64,000 nt of DNA, taken from NCBI RefSeq assembly GCF_009754945.1, contig NZ_WPIN01000005.1, forward strand, positions 678,922 through 742,921. Reading direction: 5' to 3'. Below are positions 53,349 through 61,932 of the stretch, piece by piece. The first letter of the stretch is position 1; each line of letters starts with the position of its first letter. This DNA is from Spirosoma arboris. GTDB lineage: Bacteria > Bacteroidota > Bacteroidia > Cytophagales > Spirosomataceae. Both the position numbers and the translations under genes were made by a program. Below the pieces are notes generated by a model. The model was not told the origin of the DNA, ran no database searches, and was given only the letters and a program-made list of their open reading frames with translations.

Positions 53349-53852
53349 ATGTCCTGTTTGCATAAAATTGGCTTGCTGGTGCTGGCCTTAACGTTTGCCA
53401 AACCATCGGCTTCACTGGCTCAACAAGCTGGCACGACGAAGTACAAGTGCATGATCCAGATGACCAATTATATGGGCGAAGGCGCTTACATTGTGGTATC
53501 GATCATTAACGGCAAAGGCGATTACGATAAAACCCTGTATGTACTTGGCTCCAACAAAAAATGGTATCCCGATATAAAAGAGTGGTATAAGGCGTTTGCC
53601 AAGAAACGGACCGACATCAGTGCCATAACGGGAGCGTCAGTAGCCGGGGGCGACCGTAGCGTTACTGTCCTGGAGATCGAAAGCGCGAAACTTGATAAGG
53701 ATTACAAGCTGCGGTTTGAAAGCGGTGTAGAGGATAAACCGTATTACGTTAAAGACCTGGAAATTCCGCTGACTACAGAAGCACTTTCCGCCAAAAGTGA
53801 GGGTACGGGCTACATCCGCTACGTGCGCTTTAGCCCTAATACCAGCAACTGA
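53349..53852 (+). CDS. DUF2271-family exported protein
   Basis: A 167-residue protein with a signal peptide (to SLAQQ). The core fits DUF2271: YVVSIINGKGDYDKTLYVLGSNKKWYPDIKEWYKAF and DAISGAS-like SAITGASVAGGDRSVTV, beta-rich throughout. DUF2271 genes are regularly found beside PepSY proteins and ApbE, and are thought to take part in periplasmic flavin or heme electron transfer; the biochemical role is not established. It starts 4 bp after the ankyrin stop. Only two cysteines are present, one of them in the leader. Confidence 0.82.
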   Translation: MSCLHKIGLLVLALTFAKPSASLAQQAGTTKYKCMIQMTNYMGEGAYIVVSIINGKGDYDKTLYVLGSNKKWYPDIKEWYKAFAKKRTDISAITGASVAGGDRSVTVLEIESAKLDKDYKLRFESGVEDKPYYVKDLEIPLTTEALSAKSEGTGYIRYVRFSPNTSN

Positions 53853-53896
53853 GTTGCCCCAACCACGTTGCTCCAATTAACAGCGGCCCGATTATT

Positions 53897-56092
53897 ATGA
53901 CCATTTCTGTCTGGAGATACAGCCATTTAGCCCTGGCTGTATCTTCTTTTCTTTTATTGACATCAGCCTCGATCACAGGCATTATTCTGGCATTTGAGCC
54001 CATATCGCAGAAGCTTCAGCCGTATCGTGTCGAAAATTTCAGCCAACTTACTCTGGCTCAGACGTTGCCAGTTTTAAAAAAAAGCTACTCCGAAATCAGC
54101 GAACTGAGTGTCGATGCCAACCAGTTTGTGCAGATCAAAGGAAGTGATGCCGATGGCAAAAACCTGACCGTTTATGTTGATCCGCAGACGGGTAAACCGC
54201 TGGGCATTCCTACCAAGCAAAGTGAATTTTTTGAATGGGTCACCGCACTTCACCGTTCGCTGTTTTTGCACGAGGCCGGCCGTTTTTTTATCGGGCTAAC
54301 TGCGTTTCTGCTGCTGCTGATTACAGTTTCCGGCACCATGCTGATTATCCAGCGTCAACGGGGTGCCAAACGATTCTTTACCCGAATTGTGCGGGACAAC
54401 TTTGCCCAATATTACCACGTTGTGCTGGGTCGTTTGTCGTTGATTCCAATCTTCATCATTGCCCTTTCGGGAACATACCTTTCTTTAGCCCGATTTAATT
54501 TAGTCGGAACAGAGAAAATTTCCGCCAAAATTGATTTCGATGCGATCAAGTCGCAACCTCAGCGAAAGCTGGCCGACTTTACCGTATTTAAGAACACGCG
54601 ACTTGCAGAGGTACAAAGTATCGAGTTTCCGTTTTCGGAAGATCCAGAAGAGTACTACACACTGAAACTCAAGGATCGCGAAATCACGGTCAATCAAATT
54701 ACCGGCGATATCCTCAGCGAGAATCAGTATCCGACTGCCGTATTATTGACTAGCTTAAGCCTGGATTTACATACGGGTCGGGCAACTAGTATCTGGGCCA
54801 TCATCCTGGCTATCGCTTCCGGTAATATCCTCTTTTTCATTTATTCCGGTTTTGCTATAACCTGGAAACGACTGGCGAACCGTGTAAAAAACAAGTACTC
54901 TGCCGACGAGAGTCGATTCATTATTCTGGTCGGATCAGAGAACGGCAATACCTTTCGGTTTGCCCAACTCATTCATCAGCAGTTGCTCAAGCAGGGAGAG
55001 AAATCTTTCCTGACCGAGTGTAACAACTACATGGTTTTTCCTAAGGCAGAACACCTGATAGTGCTGACCGCCACCTACGGGCTTGGTGAAGCGCCAACCA
55101 ATGCAAAAAAAATTGCGACCCTGATTGAAAAATACCCACAAAATCAGCCTGTTCGCTATTCTGTACTCGGTTTTGGTTCACACGCCTATCCTGATTTCTG
55201 CAAGTTTGCCTTCGAGCTGAATCAACTGCTTTCACGGCAGAAATGGGCCACCCCAGTAGTGGACATTCACACAGTTAACGACAGATCGCCAAACGAATTT
55301 GGTTTATGGGCCGAAGCCTGGTCGCAACAGGCAAACGTACCCATTACAGTTTCATCTGAATTGCTGCAAGCTTCATCTCCTCGCTTTGACACGTTAACCG
55401 TGACCAATAACACCCGCACCGCAGAGCCAGATGGTACCTTTTTAGTTCGGTTGCAACCTAAACGCAGACGCCAGGTTACGTCAGGTGATTTGCTGGCTAT
55501 CTATCCCGTCAACGACCACCGCGAACGATTATATTCGATTGGGGTAGTGAATAACGAACTTCAGTTAAGCGTCAGGCTACATCCAAATGGATTAGGTTCT
55601 GTTTTTTTACACGAGTTAACATCTGGCGAAACGATTCAGGCCCGGATCGTCAACAACGATCATTTCCACTTTCCGAAAAAAGCACCAGTCGTCGTTATGA
55701 TCGCTAACGGCACCGGTATCGCTCCGTTTCTGGGCATGATTAGCCAGAATAAGCAGCAGATACCCTGTCATTTGTACTGTGGTTTCCGGCAAAGCGCTTC
55801 GTTTGCTGTCTATCAAGATTTTCTGGAGAAAAGCCGGTCGGCTCAAAAGCTCACGAATCTTCACATTGCTTATTCGCGGGAGGGAGAAAAGCAGTATGTC
55901 AGTAATTTGCTTGCCCAAGACGCAGACTTTATCGCCAGTACATTGCTGATGAAAGGCGTATTGATGATTTGCGGATCTCTGGCTATGCAAAAGGACGTCA
56001 TTGAATTGCTCGAAACCATCTGCCAGACAAAACTGGGCAAGAGTGTAAGCGTTTACCAGTCTCATAGCCAGATACTAATGGACTGCTATTAG
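53897..56092 (+). CDS. PepSY membrane protein fused to flavodoxin and FNR-type reductase
   Basis: A 731-residue fusion. Residues about 1-335 are a PepSY_TM module with four helices (LALAVSSFLLLTSASITGIILAF, GLTAFLLLLITVSGTMLII, LGRLSLIPIFIIALSGTYLSL, IWAIILAIASGNILFFIYSGF) and His residues fit to bind heme. Residues about 345-490 are a flavodoxin domain (LVGSENGNTFRFA, LTATYGLGEAP, VLGFGSHAYPDFC). Residues about 500-731 are a sulfite-reductase-type FAD/NAD(P)H domain (RLYSIGV, MIANGTGIAPFLGMI, LYCGFR, MICGSLAMQKDV). It can pass electrons from NAD(P)H through FAD and FMN to the periplasm, probably for ferric-siderophore or heme-iron reduction. Confidence 0.9.
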   Translation: MTISVWRYSHLALAVSSFLLLTSASITGIILAFEPISQKLQPYRVENFSQLTLAQTLPVLKKSYSEISELSVDANQFVQIKGSDADGKNLTVYVDPQTGKPLGIPTKQSEFFEWVTALHRSLFLHEAGRFFIGLTAFLLLLITVSGTMLIIQRQRGAKRFFTRIVRDNFAQYYHVVLGRLSLIPIFIIALSGTYLSLARFNLVGTEKISAKIDFDAIKSQPQRKLADFTVFKNTRLAEVQSIEFPFSEDPEEYYTLKLKDREITVNQITGDILSENQYPTAVLLTSLSLDLHTGRATSIWAIILAIASGNILFFIYSGFAITWKRLANRVKNKYSADESRFIILVGSENGNTFRFAQLIHQQLLKQGEKSFLTECNNYMVFPKAEHLIVLTATYGLGEAPTNAKKIATLIEKYPQNQPVRYSVLGFGSHAYPDFCKFAFELNQLLSRQKWATPVVDIHTVNDRSPNEFGLWAEAWSQQANVPITVSSELLQASSPRFDTLTVTNNTRTAEPDGTFLVRLQPKRRRQVTSGDLLAIYPVNDHRERLYSIGVVNNELQLSVRLHPNGLGSVFLHELTSGETIQARIVNNDHFHFPKKAPVVVMIANGTGIAPFLGMISQNKQQIPCHLYCGFRQSASFAVYQDFLEKSRSAQKLTNLHIAYSREGEKQYVSNLLAQDADFIASTLLMKGVLMICGSLAMQKDVIELLETICQTKLGKSVSVYQSHSQILMDCY

Positions 56093-56104
56093 GTTTGGTG
56101 CTGG

Positions 56105-56569
56105 TCAAACATGTCCAAATGGGGGTTCATCCCAACGCTGCCCTCTGTCAACTACCGGACGCACTTTCTTGATTCGACAGGTTACCGTTGCGAGCAATTC
56201 GGCGGCTTTTTCTTCACCATGTCGCTCTCTTATCCTAGTTCTGATATGATCTATTTTTTCGCCGGATGACAGAATTTCGGTCACTTCCGCATAAATTCTT
56301 GCTCCTGTATAATCCCTTGCTCTTACTCCGGGGATATAGGCCATAAAGACAACGGCTTTATTTTCTTTCATATTTTGGAGTGTTACTGATACGGGATCAC
56401 TAATTTCAAATTCAATAGTTCCATTCTCTGCAAGTCTGGGAGTGCCCATTAGAGCTATGCTGGGTTCTCCTTTATTATTTGCAGTGCAGAGCAATTTGTC
56501 GTGATGATGGTTGAAAAAATTACTCAGCGATTCTATGGAAAACTCATTCGTTTTAGTGTTCTCTTCCAT
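56105..56569 (-). CDS. Pyridoxamine 5'-phosphate oxidase-fold protein
   Basis: A 154-residue split-barrel flavin-fold protein. The first strand is HDKLLCTANNKGEPSIALMGTPRLAENGTIEFEI, then the NMKENKAVVFMAYIPG segment and YTGARIYAEVTEILSSGEKIDHIRTRIRERHG. It is divergent from a TetR regulator across a 106-bp gap that holds two matching palindromes, so it is probably the regulator's target. Likely substrates are small redox or antibiotic-like compounds bound with FMN or F420. The gene ends 12 bp from the convergent reductase fusion. Confidence 0.82.
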   Translation of the reverse strand: MEENTKTNEFSIESLSNFFNHHHDKLLCTANNKGEPSIALMGTPRLAENGTIEFEISDPVSVTLQNMKENKAVVFMAYIPGVRARDYTGARIYAEVTEILSSGEKIDHIRTRIRERHGEEKAAELLATVTCRIKKVRPVVDRGQRWDEPPFGHV

Positions 56570-56583
56570 TATTATATAATTTA

Positions 56584-56600
56584 AGGTTCATTTTGTATCT
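56584..56600. promoter_or_regulatory. Candidate TetR operator 1
   Basis: AGGTTCATTTTGTATCT, a 17-nt imperfect palindrome; it is the inverted form of site 2 with two changes. It lies 15 bp from the PNPOx start. Confidence 0.6.
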
Positions 56601-56629
56601 TATTGCAAAGATAGAGGATTATCAATGTT

Positions 56630-56646
56630 AGATACAAATTGTACCT
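56630..56646. promoter_or_regulatory. Candidate TetR operator 2
   Basis: AGATACAAATTGTACCT, a near-perfect palindrome, 30 bp before the TetR start codon. The centres of the two sites are 46 bp apart, so one regulator can control both divergent genes. Confidence 0.6.
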
Positions 56647-56675
56647 TATTTTGCCTGCTTAATTAAAAACTGACT

Positions 56676-57293
56676 ATGGACGAACAAAAAAATATGAGAA
56701 GACGTGGGGACGAGCTACTGGAAAGCTTATTCGATGCGACCATTAAATTGATGAATGAGGTGAGACACACAAACCTCACGTTTCAACAGATTGCTGATGC
56801 AGCCAACACCAGTCGCACAGTTTTGTACCGCAGATGGCCCACTATGCTTGATTTACTACAGGATATTTATGCGCACAAAGCCAAAAAACTATTTGAGGGT
56901 GATTTTTTTGATAAACTGGAAGACACCGGTAGTTTACGAGGGGATTTTATTCAATTACTCACTGTCTATCAACGTATGTATCTAGAGATAGGCGCAGAGA
57001 TATTGAACAACTATTATTATTTACGAATGCAGGATAAAGAAAACACGAAAGAGCCAACGATTCATACCCACGCCGTTGATAGACATATAAAAGCCATGAA
57101 AGATCTATTGAAACAGGCTCAGTCAAGAGGAGAAAAAGTGAGGGAAGTGAGCATCATTACCTTAATGCTTCCTTTTGATTTGATACGAATGGAAAACCTG
57201 ATCCGAATGGGAAATATCGACCAGAGCCGTATTCAAATCATGGTAGATGACGTACTTCTTCCTGTTTTCAAAGACGATAACTATCACCTGTAA
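56676..57293 (+). CDS. TetR/AcrR-family transcriptional regulator
   Basis: A 205-residue repressor. The N-terminal helix-turn-helix is LTFQQIADAANTSRTVLYRRWPTMLDLLQDIYAHK, typical of the group that binds near its own gene. The C-terminal all-helical ligand domain is unlike others by eye, so the effector is unknown. It is divergent from the PNPOx-fold gene, with two palindromes between them. Its 3' end overlaps the convergent methyltransferase gene by 10 bp. Confidence 0.88.
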   Translation: MDEQKNMRRRGDELLESLFDATIKLMNEVRHTNLTFQQIADAANTSRTVLYRRWPTMLDLLQDIYAHKAKKLFEGDFFDKLEDTGSLRGDFIQLLTVYQRMYLEIGAEILNNYYYLRMQDKENTKEPTIHTHAVDRHIKAMKDLLKQAQSRGEKVREVSIITLMLPFDLIRMENLIRMGNIDQSRIQIMVDDVLLPVFKDDNYHL

Positions 57294-58015
57294 GCTACCC
57301 AGCCTCGGAAGCAGAAGCCCGCGTAGAATAAGTTAACTATAGAAAAACCCGCATCATACAACATAGTTTCATCCTCTTCAGGGGATAAAAGGGGAAGCCG
57401 CTCACTGATTGCAACACTCGCTTTTTGAGCCTTCTCCGGGTCGATACCACCAGTGGTGGCAAAGCCAGCGTAACGCGACAACCAGAGCGACCGCTCGGGC
57501 TCGCTTTGCGGAAAGCTCAGGTGGGCCACCACAAATGGAGCGCCTGGCTTTAAACGGCGATGAACTTCGATCAAAGCACGACGGCGTTCTTCAGGGGTAA
57601 GAAAGTGCAACGTCAGTAGGCAGCTTGCGGCATCAAAAGGTCCCTCAGGAGCTGTCTCAATATAGCCCTGGTGGAGTTGTACCTGTCGGATGAGAGGTCC
57701 CAGTGTAGCTCTAGCCAGTTCAAGCATTTCTGCTGCCGGATCAACCCCGTCGAATTGCCACCCTGGATTTGCTTCTGCAAAAACTTTTAGCTCCAACCCA
57801 CCGCCTGCTCCCAGGACAAGCACACGGGCATTAGCTGGTGCCCGTTCGGCTAATAGTAACGCAGTCATACGTTGCAGGTCAGCAAATCCTGGTACTATCC
57901 GTGGTGGGTTTTGGGCGTAACTCGCTACCACTGCCGGATCGGCAAAGGGGTTAGAATGCGTAGAAGCTCTGTTTTGAGCGTTTTGGTCGTCTTTTTGAAA
58001 AGCTTCTTCTTTCAT
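57284..58015 (-). CDS. Class I SAM-dependent methyltransferase
   Basis: A 243-residue methyltransferase. Motif I is VLVLGAGGGLELKVFA, the acidic end of strand 2 is FDGVDPAAEML, motif II/III lies in FDAASCLLTLHFLTPEERRRALIEVHRRLKPGAPFVVAHL. The LTLHFL motif in place of the Cys/Asn-rich motif of DNA methylases points to a small-molecule substrate. Codon use is richer in G and C than in the PNPOx/TetR pair next to it. The product and pathway are unknown; it overlaps the convergent TetR gene by 10 bp. Confidence 0.87.
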   Translation of the reverse strand: MKEEAFQKDDQNAQNRASTHSNPFADPAVVASYAQNPPRIVPGFADLQRMTALLLAERAPANARVLVLGAGGGLELKVFAEANPGWQFDGVDPAAEMLELARATLGPLIRQVQLHQGYIETAPEGPFDAASCLLTLHFLTPEERRRALIEVHRRLKPGAPFVVAHLSFPQSEPERSLWLSRYAGFATTGGIDPEKAQKASVAISERLPLLSPEEDETMLYDAGFSIVNLFYAGFCFRGWVAYR

Positions 58016-58047
58016 AAATTATACCTGATTGACCAAATCATACAGTT

Positions 58048-59034
58048 CTACAAACTATACTTCTTTATATCCAGATTTCGAGAGGAGAAAATCTGCCCAT
58101 CGTCGGTAATCATGATATAGCTGTATTGCGGATAGTTCTTTATCAGTTTCAGTCCGGCCTCTTTACCCAATACCATCAGCGATGTGCTGAAACCATTGGC
58201 CGTTTCAGCACTAGGTCCGAAGACCGTTACGCTGCTCACACCGGTGGCTGGGTAGCCCGTGCTGGGATTAATAATGTGTGCGTATCGCTTACCATTAAAC
58301 ACTACGAACTTCTCGTAACTTCCGGAGGTCACGACGGCACTCTGCCGTAGCGGTACAATGGCAAATACAGTGTCTTTATGTAGCGGATTGGTAATGCCTA
58401 CAGACCAGTCACGCCCATTGGGTTGTTTACCCCAGGTACTCATATCACCAGAGCCGTTGACAATACCAGCTTTGATACCCCGAGCCAGCATCATGTCGCG
58501 GCAGCGGTCGGCGGCATACCCTTCACCTAGAGCGCCGAAACCAATCTTCATCCCTTTGCGGCTCAGAAAAATGGTAGAGTGCTCCCGGTCCAGAACGATA
58601 TACCTATACCCTACTTTCTCCACCGATTTCTTCACCGCCTGCGGGCTAGGCATTTCTGTCATAGAGCCGTCGAATTTCCAGATACGATCCATCGCAGCAA
58701 AACTAATATCAAAAGCCCCATTCGTGATTTTGGAGAAATGGAGAGCCCGCTCCGTCAGGGCAAATACTTCAGTATCTACTTTGACCGGAGCAATACCCGC
58801 ATTTTTGTTGACTTGCGAAATTTGCGTATCTGGTCTCCAGTCCGAAATCAGATTCTCGATCCGCGTCACCTCGGCAATCACCGTGTCAATAGCATGTTCG
58901 GCCATTAGGGAATCGTCAGCGACCAGCGTAATATCAAACCGGCTACCCATGAGTTTGACAGTCCGTTTCCGTAACACCTGAGCGGTGGTATTAAAGCTTA
59001 TTAACAATAGAGCTAATACGAATGCTTGTTTCAT
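58048..59034 (-). CDS. apbE: FAD:protein FMN transferase (ApbE)
   Basis: A protein of about 328 residues. I start at ATG 59034 (MKQAFVLALLLISFNTTAQ), which gives a signal peptide; 59061 adds a hydrophilic tail. Family blocks: LMGSRFDITLVADD, IENLISDWRPDTQISQVNKNAG, FDISFAAMDRIWKFDG, IGFGALGEGYAADRC, GIVNGSGDMSTWGKQPNGRDWSVGITNP, and the C-terminal AHIINPSTGYPATGVSSVTVFGPSAETANGFSTSLMVLG with Asp/Thr ligands for Mg. It covalently attaches FMN to Thr or Ser of periplasmic or membrane redox proteins. The nearby PepSY and DUF2271 genes are plausible partners, although three genes intervene. Confidence 0.93.
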   Translation of the reverse strand: MKQAFVLALLLISFNTTAQVLRKRTVKLMGSRFDITLVADDSLMAEHAIDTVIAEVTRIENLISDWRPDTQISQVNKNAGIAPVKVDTEVFALTERALHFSKITNGAFDISFAAMDRIWKFDGSMTEMPSPQAVKKSVEKVGYRYIVLDREHSTIFLSRKGMKIGFGALGEGYAADRCRDMMLARGIKAGIVNGSGDMSTWGKQPNGRDWSVGITNPLHKDTVFAIVPLRQSAVVTSGSYEKFVVFNGKRYAHIINPSTGYPATGVSSVTVFGPSAETANGFSTSLMVLGKEAGLKLIKNYPQYSYIMITDDGQIFSSRNLDIKKYSL

Positions 59035-59143
59035 GCTGCAAAAATCGGAAACCTTGACCATTCAGCACCTCCGTAAAAAATGAATTCAGTCATGACTTTT
59101 GGTGTTCAATAGATTACTATAACCGGTAACCGGTGCAATTACA

Positions 59144-59977
59144 ATGAATAGCTTATCAGCATTTAAACAATTTACCGACGATCTGGACGAGAAAGGGCCG
59201 CTTATGCCGGTTCTGTTTGTTGGTCACGGATCACCCATGAACGGTATTGAAGATAATGAATTCAGTCGTCGCTGGACGAGTATGGCGAAGGAGATTCCAA
59301 CGCCAACGGCTGTTCTCGTTGTTTCGGCACACTGGTTTTCCAGAGGGACTAAAATCACGGCAATGGATTTCCCAGAGACGATTCACGACTTCGGCGGCTT
59401 CCCTAAAGCGTTGTTTGACGTACAATATCCGGCTCCAGGCAATCCCGTTCTGGCCAAAGAAACGGCATCACTACTTCATTCAGCGCATGTCGAACTGGCA
59501 CACGATTGGGGTCTGGATCACGGCACCTGGACGGTAGTCAGGCATATGTATCCAGAGGCAAAAATCCCCGTTTTGCAATTGAGTATCGACTATACCAAAG
59601 GCCCACAATACCACTATGATCTGGCTCGCGAACTCTATGCATTACGTCGAAAAGGCGTATTGATTATGGGTAGTGGAAACATGGTGCACAATCTTCGGAT
59701 GGTGGCCTGGGATAAAATGGACGTACCCAACTACGGCTTCGACTGGGCAAAATCGCTCAACGATAAATTCAAACAGCTCATCAGCGACGGCGATACCAAG
59801 CCACTCATTAATTACAACATGCTGGGTCGGGAAGCCGCATTAGCGATTCCCACACCTGAGCATTATCTGCCCTTATTGTATACTCTAGGACTGCAAGGTT
59901 CCAAAGACTCTGTCTCGTTCTTTAACGATCGCGCTGTGGCAGGGTCGTTGACGATGACGTCGGTGAAGATTGGGTAG
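59144..59977 (+). CDS. LigB-type 4,5-DOPA dioxygenase family protein
   Basis: A 277-residue extradiol ring-cleavage dioxygenase-fold protein. The His ligands appear in FVGHGSPMNGIEDNEFSRRW, VVSAHWFSRG and LDHGTWTVVRHMYP, with GSGNMVHNLRMVAWD near the end, the YgiD pattern. YgiD-type enzymes cleave 3,4-dihydroxyphenylalanine at the 4,5 bond using zinc or iron; the native substrate in this host is unknown. A direct repeat of AACCGGT (59121-59134) lies 9 bp before the start codon. It is divergent from apbE across 109 bp. Confidence 0.9.
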   Translation: MNSLSAFKQFTDDLDEKGPLMPVLFVGHGSPMNGIEDNEFSRRWTSMAKEIPTPTAVLVVSAHWFSRGTKITAMDFPETIHDFGGFPKALFDVQYPAPGNPVLAKETASLLHSAHVELAHDWGLDHGTWTVVRHMYPEAKIPVLQLSIDYTKGPQYHYDLARELYALRRKGVLIMGSGNMVHNLRMVAWDKMDVPNYGFDWAKSLNDKFKQLISDGDTKPLINYNMLGREAALAIPTPEHYLPLLYTLGLQGSKDSVSFFNDRAVAGSLTMTSVKIG

Positions 59978-60107
59978 GTGTTTACCTTACCCCCGACCCC
60001 TCTCCTGAAATCAGGAGAGGGGAGTAGTCATCCGCATAAACAGGCGAATCTTTCGCTAGTCACCCCTCTCCTGTTTTAGGAGAGGGGCCGGGGGTGAGGT
60101 GAACGCC
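59978..60107. repeat. 130-bp composite palindrome, CCCCTCTCCTG type
   Basis: Two inner hairpins (CCCCTCTCCTGaaatCAGGAGAGGGG near 59996-60022, and CCCCTCTCCTgttttAGGAGAGGGG near 60063-60087) are themselves in inverted order, with outer arms TTACCCCCGaCC / GGcCGGGGGTGAGGTGAACG. It lies between the convergent dioxygenase and bestrophin genes and may act as their bidirectional terminator. Confidence 0.8.
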
Positions 60108-60108
60108 A

Positions 60109-61035
60109 TCAATTCACTTTGATATAATCAACCTCCGCCTTAGCCAAAACAGTCGCCGAAGGTTTTACGCCCAGAATTTCGTGTACGTTTCGGCGGATGG
60201 TTTGGGCAATCTGATTCAATGGCAAATCGTTGCAATCTAGTCCGAATGGTTCTTCAATTTCGTCGCCAATCATCTCGATGCCGATTAAGGCGTAGGCCGC
60301 TAAGGTGGTGGCTATAATACCAAAATAGCCATAGTTAGAAACAAGAACTAACGGAATCAGCAATATATACATCGTAATAAACAGCTTGATAAAGAAGCTG
60401 TAGGAGAACGGAATGGGCGTCTTTTTGATCCGTTCACAGGACCCCGTTATGTCGAGCAGCGATTGATGATAAAGCCGAATGGTAATTAAATCCGCGTCGT
60501 TGATAAGGCCGTCCTGACGTAATAGTTGAAAACGACGCGTCAACAAAGCGGCTAATCGGCTAGGGATATGCGCATAGTCGGACAAGGTTTTCAGTTGATC
60601 ATCACCCGTTTCTTCGAGTTCGGTAAAATCAACGCCCGTGCGCAGATGGCCTTTAAGTGCCAGTGCAAAATTGGAAAGTGTTCGGGCAAAGAAAACCCGA
60701 TTCGTCTGCGCGTCATCGGGTAGCAGACCGTCCATCAGAACGGCCAGATTGCGGCTGTAATTGACTAATAAGCCCCACTGTCGGCGACCTTCCCAAAATC
60801 GATCGTAAGCGGTATTGGTACGAAATACCAGCAATAAACTGAGCGTAATACCTAACAGTGAAAAGAGCGTTCCGTCAAAAGGTACGTGTATATCAGCGAC
60901 ATGCTGATCGATCAATGTTAGCACAACACCATAGGCGCTCACATACCCCACGCGCTGCAAAAGCATTCGAATACTGTAGCTGGTGTGAAAATGCTTAAGT
61001 GCACCAAACCAATTTTTTGCTTCGTAAATAATCAC
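60109..61035 (-). CDS. Bestrophin-family membrane protein
   Basis: A 308-residue bestrophin (UPF0187). Conserved features: the N-terminal FGALKHFHTSYSIRMLLQRVGYV, a helix TLFSLLGITLSLLLVFRTNTAYDRFWEGRRQWG (pore region and charged loop), and the C-terminal ALIGIEMIGDEIEEPFGLDCNDLPLNQIAQTIRRNVHEIL. Bacterial bestrophins form pentameric channels; most conduct cations such as Na+ or K+, others chloride. It is monocistronic. Confidence 0.92.
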   Translation of the reverse strand: MIIYEAKNWFGALKHFHTSYSIRMLLQRVGYVSAYGVVLTLIDQHVADIHVPFDGTLFSLLGITLSLLLVFRTNTAYDRFWEGRRQWGLLVNYSRNLAVLMDGLLPDDAQTNRVFFARTLSNFALALKGHLRTGVDFTELEETGDDQLKTLSDYAHIPSRLAALLTRRFQLLRQDGLINDADLITIRLYHQSLLDITGSCERIKKTPIPFSYSFFIKLFITMYILLIPLVLVSNYGYFGIIATTLAAYALIGIEMIGDEIEEPFGLDCNDLPLNQIAQTIRRNVHEILGVKPSATVLAKAEVDYIKVN

Positions 61036-61139
61036 CGGTCGTAGAAGAATAGTGTGTTATTATTTCCCTCGTAAGGAATCAATATACACATTCATCTTCA
61101 TCAGGCAAGTCTTATTCGAGTCATCGGGGAGATTAATCA

Positions 61140-61238
61140 GGAAATAGCGGAGGATTTTGCGAAAAGCGGTGCCACGGTTACTTAATGACGCTTAGTTAAA
61201 CGGTGGCACCGCTTTTCGCAAAACCCTCCGCTATTTCC
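61140..61238 (-). terminator. Long hairpin overlapping the end of the TauE-like gene
   Basis: Arms of about 38 bp starting GGAAATAGCGGAGG and sharing TTTTGCGAAAAGCGGTGCCAC with one or two mismatches. The right arm covers the stop codon (61231-61233). It lies between the bestrophin 5' end and the TauE-like 3' end and should terminate the cco operon. Confidence 0.7.
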
Positions 61239-61929
61239 CGGTCAATAATCCGTGGCAGATTGGGATAACATCCGCCGGGCCAATTGGAAGTTGATACTCC
61301 GCCACTCCCCGACCTATAAGGAGTAAAGCGACACCTACGGTAACCATCGACAGAACGCGATTCAGCCGTTGACGACCAACAATCGTTACCCAACTCGCTA
61401 CCAGATTGACGCCCAAAAGTGCAGGCAATGTACCCGCGCCAAACAACAGCATATACGAAGCTCCCGCCAGTGGCGTTTGTGTTGCCAGCGTTCCAGCTAA
61501 AGCCAGATAAGTAAATCCGCAGGGTAGAAGGCCATTCAACATACCCAATCCGGCAAAGCTCCAGCGTTGGGGTTTGTGTATGTATTGGCCGAATAGTTTT
61601 GAAATTCGGGCATTCAGCCAAGGCCAGTGCAATCGAGCGGGGAGCCCTTTTCGCCAGATAAAACTGATTAATAAACTAACCCCAAACCCAATAGACAGCG
61701 GACGTTGCCAGCCCATCAGATTCAGTCCTAAACTTAGCGTACCTGCCAATGCGCCCAGCACACTGTAGGTAACAATACGCCCAGCATGATATAAGCCCAC
61801 TGCCTGCCATCGCTGTCCACATGGCAAACGTCCCACTGGCAACGCGGCTACCAGCGGCCCACACATACCTACGCAGTGCAGACTACTGATCAAACCCGTC
61901 AGGAAAGCGGTAGCAAGCCAGGGCGACAT
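61231..61929 (-). CDS. TauE/SafE-type membrane protein (cbb3 assembly locus)
   Basis: A 232-residue membrane protein of about six helices. The N-terminal CVGMCGPLVAALP motif and LSLGLNLMGWQRPLS resemble CcoS-neighbour proteins of the TauE/SafE or DsbD-like urease accessory type, whose cysteines may bind copper. It starts 3 bp after the fixH stop, so they are co-translated. In many Bacteroidota this gene ends the ccoNO-P-G-H cluster. The role is inferred as copper delivery to cbb3 oxidase; sulfite export is not supported by context. Confidence 0.82.
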   Translation of the reverse strand: MSPWLATAFLTGLISSLHCVGMCGPLVAALPVGRLPCGQRWQAVGLYHAGRIVTYSVLGALAGTLSLGLNLMGWQRPLSIGFGVSLLISFIWRKGLPARLHWPWLNARISKLFGQYIHKPQRWSFAGLGMLNGLLPCGFTYLALAGTLATQTPLAGASYMLLFGAGTLPALLGVNLVASWVTIVGRQRLNRVLSMVTVGVALLLIGRGVAEYQLPIGPADVIPICHGLLTGK

Positions 61930-61932
61930 CGT

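Noticed and set aside
61231..61929. Reading the TauE/SafE-like gene as a sulfite exporter.
   Set aside because: The position 3 bp after ccoH and the CVGMCGP motif favour a role in cbb3 oxidase or copper assembly.
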